Below are positions 16,937 to 25,427 of a stretch of 64,000 bases of DNA, in pieces; position 1 is the first letter of the stretch, and every line of letters begins with the position of its first letter. Origin of the DNA: Butyrivibrio sp. LC3010 (GTDB taxonomy: Bacteria; Bacillota; Clostridia; Lachnospirales; Lachnospiraceae); contig NZ_AUJU01000003.1 in NCBI RefSeq assembly GCF_000424385.1, forward strand, positions 1 to 64,000, given 5' to 3'. The notes under the pieces were generated by a model. The model was not told the origin of the DNA. It did no database searches and saw nothing but the letters and a program-made list of their open reading frames with translations. The position numbers and the translations under genes were made by a program.

Positions 16937-17926
16937 TTATCCAACAAGCCTGCGAACGCAGTTAACAAGCAGTTCCAATTCAAGCTTAGCATAATTTTTA
17001 AAATGCGTATTACTATATGCTACTTTCTTGTTACTATTATGGATAATTTTGTTTATCCCACTCATTAATCCTTTGAAATAAGCTCTTCCAAGCTTTTTCT
17101 TTGAAAAATACAACTGCTTTATTATAATTCCTGTGACTATGAGCGGTAAATTTATAATTATCTGTAAAAAAGGCATATTCTTGTATATAAAATAAAGATT
17201 GTTGGCAGCTGTAAGTTCTTCCTTAAATACGTTATATCTTGAGCCGCTGGTCCCGCTACCTGCATGATAAACTATAGCAGATGGTTCAAAAACGTTCTTA
17301 TATCCAAATATCCTTGCCCTGTAGCCTATATCAACATCTTCAAGATAGCAGAAATGAGCTTCATCAAAATAACCTATTTCTTCAAAGACAGATTTTCTAT
17401 AGATAGCCGCCCCTGCGCATGCTGAGGTGATTGTTTTCTTTTTATTGTAACGGCCTTTATGTTTATCCCTTGCAGGTGAAAAGGCCCATCCCAGTGCACA
17501 GTAATAATCCCCTGCATCATCTATATAGTCTGGATTGTTCAATTGTAGCATTTTAGCCTGAACAGAGAAAATCTTCTTATCGTGATCCGCTGTTTTTATA
17601 AGCTTCTCCGTCATTGCCTCATCAGAAACAGTATCATTATTAAGAAGAAGGACATACTCTGTTTTAGCAAGTTTCATACCTACATTCACCGCATTGGCAA
17701 ACCCGGTATTCTCAGAAAGCTCGTGAATAATTACTTCAGGGTATGCTTTAGCATGTTTTGCCATTGCATTTTTTAGTATTTCCAATCCGTTATCTGTCGA
17801 ACCATTATCTACCACTATAACCTTAGACGTAACAGTCTGCTTCTTAAGGCTTCTCAGACAGGCATCAAGATATTTTGCACCGTTATAGTTAGGAATAATG
17901 ATCGTAACTCTTTCGCCAGTATACAC
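16937..17926 (-). CDS. GT2 family glycosyltransferase
   Basis: A 329-residue GT-A enzyme. VTIIIPNYNGAKYL opens the nucleotide-binding fold, LLLNNDTV is the DxD-equivalent metal site, CAGAAIYRKSVFEEIGYFDE is the conserved mid-domain segment and FCYLEDVDIGYRA holds the ED catalytic pair. A hydrophobic stretch near residues 255-275 may attach it to the membrane. It resembles rhamnosyltransferases of the WbbL type. The start is GTG at 17926, supported by a GAGGAG Shine-Dalgarno 7 nt upstream. It lies between the initiating phosphotransferase and another GT2 gene, so it probably adds an early sugar. Donor and linkage cannot be read from sequence. Confidence 0.87.
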   Translation of the reverse strand: MYTGERVTIIIPNYNGAKYLDACLRSLKKQTVTSKVIVVDNGSTDNGLEILKNAMAKHAKAYPEVIIHELSENTGFANAVNVGMKLAKTEYVLLLNNDTVSDEAMTEKLIKTADHDKKIFSVQAKMLQLNNPDYIDDAGDYYCALGWAFSPARDKHKGRYNKKKTITSACAGAAIYRKSVFEEIGYFDEAHFCYLEDVDIGYRARIFGYKNVFEPSAIVYHAGSGTSGSRYNVFKEELTAANNLYFIYKNMPFLQIIINLPLIVTGIIIKQLYFSKKKLGRAYFKGLMSGINKIIHNSNKKVAYSNTHFKNYAKLELELLVNCVRRLVG

Positions 17927-17957
17927 TAGAATCTCCTCTATAAGCGTCGGATTCCTG

Positions 17958-19343
17958 TCAGATTATAGTTTCAAATCCGGGATCCCACAATACTTTGTAG
18001 CCAAGTTGTTTTGTAGCCAGTCCGAAACGGACGCACTTATTCAGTATTTCGCTTTCTGTTCCCAGAATCTCAGGACGAATACTATTATCTTTTGTTGTAT
18101 CCACATAAGATATACCAAAAATCTCTTTATACAGGTTTTTCAGCTCAGGGCGAATTTTCATACATCTTACGTCAACCGCATCAGTATCCTGTTCCAAAAC
18201 AGCCAGATGTTGCCTTCCGCCGCTAAATCCCTTCGGAAGACCATCAAATCGGATCTTTCCATCTGCTCTGTAATTACCACCAAGAAGAGTGCCGTTCTTA
18301 TCTACAATCTTACCGCCTACTACGCCGACATCTTTTCTTGCATCAAAAATGTCTTCCTTATACTCAACCCTGTAAAAGCCCACATGTTTAAGATGAGATA
18401 CTGTAGCCCTTATATTATTTGAATCAAGGAAGTCCTGAACAGCTCTTTTTCCGGCATCATAGGCATACATCTTGCTCTGCGGGTTGGCAGAGGTTGAATT
18501 CTCATGCGTTCTCCAGTGATATAACACTTTTGAGATATGTACTATCTGCTTCTCATAATCAGACGTCCACATGATTCTTCCAATAGCCCTCAGGAAAAGA
18601 TCATAGTCCTGAGCTCCGTCATATTCATTCCGGAATCTGCAGGTATGTATTACATCAGACCTGATTGTCGTAAAGTGACAGATATAATTATTGGACAAAA
18701 ACAGGTCCGGATTAAATTTCTTTTTTCTGTGATATTCGAAAAACTTCTTTCCTTCAGCATCACACTTATCCTCATCGGAATAAATAAGCCTTGGATAGTT
18801 TTTTATGGCAGCTATGGCAACTTCACACAGGGCATCAGGAGTAAGCAGATCATCATGATCAAGCAGAGCCATATAGTCTCCCCTTGCGACATCCAGCGCC
18901 GCATTACTGTTTCCTGAAATTCCTGCATTTGCTTTCAGCTTTATATGTCTTATTCTGCCGTCATTTGTTGAATAGCCCTCTATAGTTTCAGTGAGAGGAT
19001 AATATGGTCTTCCCTTTGAAACCACCGGTGCCTCAGCAAGAATAAGTTCCCACTTACCGTATGTTTGATTCTGTACTGACTCTATCATTTCACGCAGAAA
19101 TCTTCTGTCAGTATTAAAGCAGGGCACAAGTATGCTTATAAGAGGAAGCATCTTTGATTTTCCTGCATTATTAAGAAGCGCTCTGTACCATTTTCTTTGT
19201 TTTTCCAATTTCTCTTCGGAAACCGGCACAAAATCATAGCTTTCAGTGCGCTGATCGCGGAGCCTCTCCATTGCAGCAACAACGGTATTCCCCACTCCGT
19301 TTCTTCTTGCATATGCAATTGTCTTTTTTATATTATTGATCAT
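17958..19343 (-). CDS. GT2 family glycosyltransferase with a truncated second GT domain
   Basis: A protein of 461 residues with one complete GT2 domain (about 68-320): LISILVPCFNTDRRFL, the MALLDHDDLL metal site and AQDYDLFLRA. It parallels the first domain of the 687-residue gene at 21269-23332. After it comes only the back half of a second GT2 domain: DVGVVGGKIVDKNG and the following strand match the acceptor half of that neighbour's second domain, while the nucleotide-binding half is missing. The C-terminal 120 residues are therefore probably a remnant or a structural add-on. A terminator hairpin lies between this gene and pgm upstream. Confidence 0.85.
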   Translation of the reverse strand: MINNIKKTIAYARRNGVGNTVVAAMERLRDQRTESYDFVPVSEEKLEKQRKWYRALLNNAGKSKMLPLISILVPCFNTDRRFLREMIESVQNQTYGKWELILAEAPVVSKGRPYYPLTETIEGYSTNDGRIRHIKLKANAGISGNSNAALDVARGDYMALLDHDDLLTPDALCEVAIAAIKNYPRLIYSDEDKCDAEGKKFFEYHRKKKFNPDLFLSNNYICHFTTIRSDVIHTCRFRNEYDGAQDYDLFLRAIGRIMWTSDYEKQIVHISKVLYHWRTHENSTSANPQSKMYAYDAGKRAVQDFLDSNNIRATVSHLKHVGFYRVEYKEDIFDARKDVGVVGGKIVDKNGTLLGGNYRADGKIRFDGLPKGFSGGRQHLAVLEQDTDAVDVRCMKIRPELKNLYKEIFGISYVDTTKDNSIRPEILGTESEILNKCVRFGLATKQLGYKVLWDPGFETII

Positions 19344-19354
19344 ATTAAAATAAG

Positions 19355-19381
19355 AGGGCTGCCAGGCAAACTGACAGCCCT
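19355..19381 (-). terminator. Terminator or attenuator downstream of pgm
   Basis: AGGGCTG and CAGCCCT form a stem (with TCAG/CTGG able to extend it) followed on the minus strand by CTTATTTTAA. It occupies most of the 57-nt gap between pgm and the next GT gene, which has no evident promoter of its own, so partial readthrough is likely. Confidence 0.75.
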
Positions 19382-19400
19382 ATAAATAGTATTTTTAGTG

Positions 19401-21143
19401 TTATTCTATAAGAGCCTTAACAGCAGCTGTTAATTCTTCCTGCTTCTTCTCAGCATCCTCAAGACTTGTTCCCTTAACACCCATGTAGAATTTAATCTTG
19501 GGCTCGGTTCCTGAAGGACGTGCGCAGCACCATGAATCATCATCCAGTGCAAAGTACAATACATTAGACTCCGGAAGTCCGGTTGTTCCTTTTTCACCAG
19601 TCTGAGGATTAACTGTCTCACCTGTCTTGTAATCACGGAACTCAAGAACAGTCCAATCACCAAATTTCTTAGGCGGATTGCTTCTAAGTTTATCCATAAG
19701 TGCAGCTATCTCTTTTGCACCTTCAATGCCCTTCATAGTGATTGAATACTGACCTTCCTTGTAATAACCATAATCTTCATACATGTCGATCATAGCATCC
19801 CAAAGAGTCATATCATGCTTCTTGCAATATGCAGCTACCTCGCAGAGCATCATAACTGCAACAATAGCATCCTTGTCACGGGCATGTGTTCCGGCAAGGC
19901 AACCATAACTTTCCTCAAGTCCAAATACATAATTGTATGACTGATTGTTTTCCTCAAAAAGTCTGATCTGCTCGCCTATATATTTGAAGCCTGTAAGAAC
20001 TTCGATATAGTGTAAGCCGTACTTATCAGCTACTCTCTTAGCCATGTTAGTTGTAACTATTGTAGTAACAAATGCAGGTCTCTCAGGCATTGTACCTGTA
20101 GCCTGTCTCTCACGAAGAATATACTCTCCAATAAGCATACCGGACATATTACCTGTGAATGCTACATACTCGCCTGTCTTTGTATCCTTAGCATAAACAC
20201 CAAGACGGTCTGCATCAGGATCTGTTGCAAGAACGATGTCTGCATCCTTCTCTTTTGCAAGTTCAAGAGCAAGCTTAAATGCCTTAGGATCCTCAGGATT
20301 AGGATAATCCAGTGTAGTAAACTCAGGATCCGGAAGCTCCTGCTCAGGAACAATAAATACATTCTTAAATCCAAGCTCAGCAAGTACTCTCTTTACTGGT
20401 ACAAGACCTGTTCCATGGAAAGGTGTATATACTACTGTGAGCTTCTCAGCCATTTCCTTGATAACATCAAGATGAATGATCTGCTTTTTAAGCTCTACCA
20501 TATATGCATCATCAATTTCCTTGCCTATAACTTCATAAAGGCCTTCCTTCATTGCGTCCTCTTTGGACATGGTCTTTACGTCATTATAGTCAGTTATTGC
20601 CTTAACTTCTCCGATTATTCCAGTATCGTGAGGAGGTGTAACCTGTGCGCCATCCTCCCAATAAGCTTTATATCCGTTGTATTCCGGCGGATTGTGGCTT
20701 GCAGTTATCATTACACCTGCAATACATCCAAGCTTTCTTAAAGCAAATGAAAGCTCAGGAGTAGGTCTAAGTTCATCAAAAACATAAGCCTTTATACCAT
20801 TAGCTGCAAGACATCTTGCTGTCTCATCGGCGAACTCAGGTGAAAATCTACGGCAATCATATGAAATAGCCACACCTCTCTTAGCGCCATCAGCACCACC
20901 GTTTTTCTTGATATAGTTTGCAAGTCCCTGTGTAGCCTTACGTACTACATACTTGTTCATTCTGTTAGTACCTGCTCCGATAACCCCACGCAGACCACCT
21001 GTACCAAACTCAAGCTCCTGATAAAATCTATCCTGAACTTCATCCTCATTGTTACGGATAGCTGTCAGCTCTTTCTTTGTTTCCTCATCGAAGTAAGGAT
21101 CATTCAGCCAATATTCAAGCTGTTTCATTGCTTCACTCATCAT
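19401..21143 (-). CDS. Phosphoglucomutase/phosphomannomutase family protein
   Basis: A 580-residue alpha-D-phosphohexomutase that interconverts hexose 6- and 1-phosphates. Motifs: the catalytic serine loop ITASHNPPEYNGYKAYW, the metal-binding loop ATDPDADRLGVYAKD, the sugar-binding loop GLEESYG and the phosphate-binding RPSGTEPKIKFY. The long form (over 550 residues) groups with PgcA-type phosphoglucomutases of Firmicutes. In this locus it would supply glucose 1-phosphate for RfbA and for UDP-glucose synthesis. The start is the tandem ATGATG after AAGGAGG. A 13-bp palindrome GAGGTTAAACCTC (21160-21172) sits in the leader, next to a possible -10. Confidence 0.93.
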   Translation of the reverse strand: MMSEAMKQLEYWLNDPYFDEETKKELTAIRNNEDEVQDRFYQELEFGTGGLRGVIGAGTNRMNKYVVRKATQGLANYIKKNGGADGAKRGVAISYDCRRFSPEFADETARCLAANGIKAYVFDELRPTPELSFALRKLGCIAGVMITASHNPPEYNGYKAYWEDGAQVTPPHDTGIIGEVKAITDYNDVKTMSKEDAMKEGLYEVIGKEIDDAYMVELKKQIIHLDVIKEMAEKLTVVYTPFHGTGLVPVKRVLAELGFKNVFIVPEQELPDPEFTTLDYPNPEDPKAFKLALELAKEKDADIVLATDPDADRLGVYAKDTKTGEYVAFTGNMSGMLIGEYILRERQATGTMPERPAFVTTIVTTNMAKRVADKYGLHYIEVLTGFKYIGEQIRLFEENNQSYNYVFGLEESYGCLAGTHARDKDAIVAVMMLCEVAAYCKKHDMTLWDAMIDMYEDYGYYKEGQYSITMKGIEGAKEIAALMDKLRSNPPKKFGDWTVLEFRDYKTGETVNPQTGEKGTTGLPESNVLYFALDDDSWCCARPSGTEPKIKFYMGVKGTSLEDAEKKQEELTAAVKALIE

Positions 21144-21236
21144 CTTCCTCCTTATAAGTGAGGTTAAACCTCAATATACTTAGTAAATCATTACTGAAAG
21201 CAAAAATCAAGATAATACTTCCCAACAATCATAGGA

Positions 21237-21266
21237 ACGAAAAAGTCACTTCGTGGCTCTTTTCGT
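21237..21266 (-). terminator. Probable terminator of the large GT/exporter operon
   Basis: On the minus strand ACGAAAAG pairs with CTTTTTCGT (one bulged T) around an inner CAC-GAA-GTG helix, 3 nt after the stop codon of the 687-residue glycosyltransferase gene. The U-rich arm is part of the stem, as in many lachnospiral terminators. Confidence 0.5.
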
Positions 21267-21268
21267 GC

Positions 21269-23332
21269 TCATGAATTTCTCAGACTGCTATATCCTTCGA
21301 CGTTTAGCGAAAAATCGCTTCTGTCAAGTGAGAAGTTCGGATTATAGTACGGATCTCCCTTATCGAGAACTTTTTTCCATTTAGTGCGGAAATGCTCTGA
21401 TTCCTTATCATATCTTTTGGCATTTTCGCCCTCAAGATCAAGACCTCTTGAAGCGGACTCATAATGATACATCTCTGCAAAGGGTGTAAATATGTTGAGA
21501 TACCCTTTTTCCCGTAATTTGAGGCAAAAATCAACATCATTTAATGAAACCTGAAATCCTTCGTCAAATCCTCCGACTTCATCGTACTTTTGTCTTGATA
21601 CCATGAGACATGCACCTGTGACAGCCGATACATTCTGAGCGTAGCAGAGTCTTCCCATATATCCAAGGTTCATTCCCTCCTGCCCATAATGTGAATGTCC
21701 TGCCGTTCTGTGAGCTCCAAGTCTTAAAACAATTCCTGCATGCTGAATTTTTCTGTTGGGGAAATATAATTTTCCTCCAACTGCACCAACATCACTACGC
21801 TGGGCATACATCAAAAGCTCTTCCATCCAGTTCACGGTTATTACCTGAGTATCATTATTCAGCAATAGAATATAGTCTCCTGAAGAATTCTTTACTCCAT
21901 AATTAACTACCGCAGAATAATTGAACGCCGGTCTTGATCCATCCGGATTTAAATTATTCTTATCATCATAGTAATCCACAATCTTTAACACAGAGCTCAT
22001 CGCGCTGTTTCTAAGTTCATCATAATAAGCTTTTATTTCTTTTGAGCTGCTGCCATTTTCTACCAGTATGATCTCATAATTATCATAGGTCGATTTTTCA
22101 TATATTGATGTGAGACACCTTTTAAGATCCTCCATGTGCTCACATGTAGGAATAATTATCGATATTTTAGGCATTCCTTCGACTTCATATGCTATCTTGA
22201 ATATAGTCTCAAATGCCCTTGTGCTGCTGATCTTAAAATGATCATAGCCGTGTCTTCTTAAATGATCAGCCACTGCGCCTCTTGCCGCATCAATGGCATA
22301 GCTCTTGGCACTGATATCTGATGCCACACTTCCGGCATGGGATCTCCAATAATATAAAAGTCTTGGTACATGAACTATCTTTTCCGCGTTGTCTGTCAGC
22401 CTGAGAATCATATCATGATCCTGGCTTCCATCAAACTTGGATCTGAAAAGCTCGGTCCCATCCAAAAGTGAACGTTTAAATACACTAAAATGGCAGATAT
22501 AGTTATTTGCCCTTAAATTATCAGGTGCATAATCAGGTTTAAAATGCATTGTTATCATGTGATCAATGCTCTTGCCTGAAAAAGTGGCCTCATCACAGTA
22601 AAGATAATCTGCATTTTCTTCGTTGATAGCCTTAACGTAATAATATAAAACCTCAGGATGCAGAATATCATCATGGTCCAAAAGGCCTATATATTCGCCG
22701 GATGCAAGCTTCAGGCACTCATTGGTATTTCCGGAAATACCTGTATTTTTCTCAAGTCTGTGATATAAAATTCCGGAGTCTTTCGATATACCTTTTCCGC
22801 TCCGCTCATCCTTCTGATATTCCTTTACAATCTGCTCTACATATGCATGCTCGGCATCTGAGCCGTCTGCCAGACACAGCTGCCAGTTTGTATAAGTCTG
22901 ATTTAAAACAGACTCGATCATATCTCTCAAAAAGTTCTCAGGTGTGTTATACAGAGGAACAAGAATACTGATAAGAGGCATATTATCAAATCTGGTCTCT
23001 CTCTCAATCCTTATAGTTTCCTCTGAGGGAAAGCTCTCTGTTCCATAATGAACCTTCGCTTTTCTCTCAATCTGTTTGTACTTAAGCTTTGCTATAACAC
23101 CTCTGACAGATCCTGCATTCTTGACTCTGTCCTTTTGTCTGATAACAAAATGCATGGCGTTTCTGGCAGGAGTACTGGCTTTCCAGATAGGATTATTTTT
23201 AATTCTGTTTAGTTTAAATTCCAGTTCCTGATTCTTATCTTCAAGATCTGCTATTCTCTGAGCAAGATCAGCACTTTTAAGCTTTTCCTTCTCATATGCT
23301 GTTTTAAAATCAAATTCTGTATTGTCAGTCAT
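21269..23332 (-). CDS. Tandem-domain GT2 glycosyltransferase
   Basis: A 687-residue cytoplasmic enzyme with an N-terminal coiled coil (about 15-45), a first GT2 domain (about 100-340: LISILVPLYNTPENFL, IGLLDHDDIL, SQDHDMILRL) and a second (about 370-630: ISIIIPTCEHMEDL, ILLLNNDTQV, VSLNDVDFCLKLREKGY). Both domains keep their metal and acidic motifs, so it probably adds two sugars, as in bifunctional O-antigen and rhamnan polymerising enzymes. Its ATG overlaps the stop of the upstream GT gene (TAATG), which implies coupled translation and roughly equal amounts. It is the last gene of the exporter block. Confidence 0.9.
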   Translation of the reverse strand: MTDNTEFDFKTAYEKEKLKSADLAQRIADLEDKNQELEFKLNRIKNNPIWKASTPARNAMHFVIRQKDRVKNAGSVRGVIAKLKYKQIERKAKVHYGTESFPSEETIRIERETRFDNMPLISILVPLYNTPENFLRDMIESVLNQTYTNWQLCLADGSDAEHAYVEQIVKEYQKDERSGKGISKDSGILYHRLEKNTGISGNTNECLKLASGEYIGLLDHDDILHPEVLYYYVKAINEENADYLYCDEATFSGKSIDHMITMHFKPDYAPDNLRANNYICHFSVFKRSLLDGTELFRSKFDGSQDHDMILRLTDNAEKIVHVPRLLYYWRSHAGSVASDISAKSYAIDAARGAVADHLRRHGYDHFKISSTRAFETIFKIAYEVEGMPKISIIIPTCEHMEDLKRCLTSIYEKSTYDNYEIILVENGSSSKEIKAYYDELRNSAMSSVLKIVDYYDDKNNLNPDGSRPAFNYSAVVNYGVKNSSGDYILLLNNDTQVITVNWMEELLMYAQRSDVGAVGGKLYFPNRKIQHAGIVLRLGAHRTAGHSHYGQEGMNLGYMGRLCYAQNVSAVTGACLMVSRQKYDEVGGFDEGFQVSLNDVDFCLKLREKGYLNIFTPFAEMYHYESASRGLDLEGENAKRYDKESEHFRTKWKKVLDKGDPYYNPNFSLDRSDFSLNVEGYSSLRNS

Positions 23333-25416
23333 TATTTCACCTTAAGTAAATTTGGTACCCAATTAATCAATTTCAGGCTTCCGGTCTGATCAAGTGCTGC
23401 CATACCGACCTGATAATATCCGGGAGAAAGCTTCCCGGTTGCAATTCGCACTTTGTATCCGGTCAGGTCCACATCTATCTGATCCTGAAGTCTTAGTCTG
23501 ATATCAGGTCTGTACCATGTATATACCGGCATACTGTAAACTATAGAAGAAACCGGCCTTGCACCCTCATCGGATCGTTCAACCTGTCTTAGTACAAGCC
23601 TTCTTTCGAAAAAGGCATTGTCTGAACCGATAACAAAGCTATATCCCTTGATAAAGTAGCCATCGGAGGCCTCTCCATCTCTGATTCCATACATCCAGTT
23701 TTCCATAGTTCCGGCATATTCAACACCAACCCTGAGGCAGGCATCCTCTCTTGCATCAACAAATCCATCCTCATGAACCTTGATGCTGTGATAGGGTATA
23801 TCCGTTACCGGTGTAAAGTCTTCACATGGAATTATTGCGCTTATAGTCTCATCATCAGTAAGATAACCACTGTAGAAGGGATCCTTATTGTAAAAACCGG
23901 GATGACGCTTCATAAGCACTTCATACTCACGGGCAAGGCGCTCCATCTTTTTAATATCCAGAGTATCAAGCCCTCGACTTAATGACTCGTGATGATAGAG
24001 GCTTATGTGATTGCAGGATACATTATAATATCCCTTCTCAAAAACACTGTAGCACAGATCAACATCATTAAACGCAACCGGCAATTCCTCAGGAAATCCT
24101 CCGACCTCGTTAAACTTTTCTCTGCTGATCATAAGGCATGCGCCTGTAGCACCTATCAGATTATGAATTCCTCTGTTAAATCCAAAATAATGTGATTTCT
24201 GATCGTGCATTTTCTGGAGCTTATGAACAGGGCCAAGCCTTACATTAGTGATTCCGCAATGCTGAATCAGATCACTGTCAGGATAAAGGAGCTTGGCACC
24301 AACAACTCCGACATGACGAAGCTGCGCCTGTGAAAGCATCTCCCGCATCCATCCATCCTGAGTGGCTTCAATATCATCATTCAGGAAAAGCAGGTATTCA
24401 CCGCCGGACCTTGATGCTCCACGATTACACATATGTGAAAAATTAAAATTCTCAACCTTATATAGATACGAAATATTGATCAGACCATTGATCTTATCAA
24501 TCTGGCTTATATAAGATCCATATCTCACACGATTATAAGCAGTACTTCCATTATCAACTATCACTATCTCATATTTAATATTCTTCTCATGAGTAGTATT
24601 AACTATCGATTTAAGACACTGAAAAAGAATGTCCGGATGGTCCTTTGTAGGAATTATAATACTCACAGTAGTGGGTTTCATAAGCATATGCCTGGAATTA
24701 TGAAATCCTCTTCCATAAAATACATCCGTCTCAGAGTTTCTGTGGAAGAGTATCTCTCCAATATGTCCTATAGGAAATGACATATCTTTTCTCTTTCCAA
24801 AAGCTCTTTCTTCTATCGCGAGCATGCAGAATAAAACGTCCGCAGAAAGCATACTTGCTTCACGTCCCAAGGCTTCCGGGGTATTTTTCTTAACTCCCGT
24901 GGTTCCTCCAAGCATTCGCAGAGCATTGTCATACTCTGCTGCAGCGGCTTCATAGGTATTTGCTCTGCAGGCAAATACACTGCCAATATAAAATGCATTA
25001 AGATATGTATCAGGTGACCAGTCAGGTTTAAAGTACGGGTGTCCGTATTTACCCCTGCTCACCATTTCATCCTCATCGCCGTAAACAACGTTGATCTCGG
25101 GATGTGCCTCAAAATAACGTCTTATATTTTCAACAGCATGTCCTGCGAGCCTTCCTTTTGGGCTCACGAAAATAAGGATCTTCTCAGCAGTGGCCGTAGG
25201 ATCAGATTCTCTCCAAACCTTAGTATAGGATACAATCTCCGTAGTCAGCTGAAGTCTCCCCGTAACTTCAGAAGCCTCCCCGTTTTCAATAAATACAGGG
25301 TGCTTCTCCTGACGGTGTTCCCAGATGTTATAGGCATTTTTACACTCATTGACCTTATTCTGGTAACCACGTTTTCTGTTGTTAATAAGAACGTTCTTAA
25401 TGGCTTCTTTTAACAT
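23332..25416 (-). CDS. Large GT2 glycosyltransferase with a degenerate N-terminal GT domain
   Basis: A 694-residue protein. The N-terminal part (about 80-230) resembles a GT2 domain (YGDEDEMV, PYFKPDWSPDTYL) but lacks the usual nucleotide-binding opening strand, so it is probably inactive or structural. A full GT2 domain follows (about 250-510: VSIIIPTKDHPDIL, LLFLNDDIEA, GATGACLMISREKFNEVGGF, VAFNDVDLCYS). The last 180 residues are beta-rich and may bind glycan. It starts 11 nt after the methyltransferase-kinase gene and overlaps the next GT gene by one base. It most likely extends the exported polymer; specificity is unknown. Confidence 0.88.
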   Translation of the reverse strand: MLKEAIKNVLINNRKRGYQNKVNECKNAYNIWEHRQEKHPVFIENGEASEVTGRLQLTTEIVSYTKVWRESDPTATAEKILIFVSPKGRLAGHAVENIRRYFEAHPEINVVYGDEDEMVSRGKYGHPYFKPDWSPDTYLNAFYIGSVFACRANTYEAAAAEYDNALRMLGGTTGVKKNTPEALGREASMLSADVLFCMLAIEERAFGKRKDMSFPIGHIGEILFHRNSETDVFYGRGFHNSRHMLMKPTTVSIIIPTKDHPDILFQCLKSIVNTTHEKNIKYEIVIVDNGSTAYNRVRYGSYISQIDKINGLINISYLYKVENFNFSHMCNRGASRSGGEYLLFLNDDIEATQDGWMREMLSQAQLRHVGVVGAKLLYPDSDLIQHCGITNVRLGPVHKLQKMHDQKSHYFGFNRGIHNLIGATGACLMISREKFNEVGGFPEELPVAFNDVDLCYSVFEKGYYNVSCNHISLYHHESLSRGLDTLDIKKMERLAREYEVLMKRHPGFYNKDPFYSGYLTDDETISAIIPCEDFTPVTDIPYHSIKVHEDGFVDAREDACLRVGVEYAGTMENWMYGIRDGEASDGYFIKGYSFVIGSDNAFFERRLVLRQVERSDEGARPVSSIVYSMPVYTWYRPDIRLRLQDQIDVDLTGYKVRIATGKLSPGYYQVGMAALDQTGSLKLINWVPNLLKVK

Positions 25417-25427
25417 CTGCTAATGCT

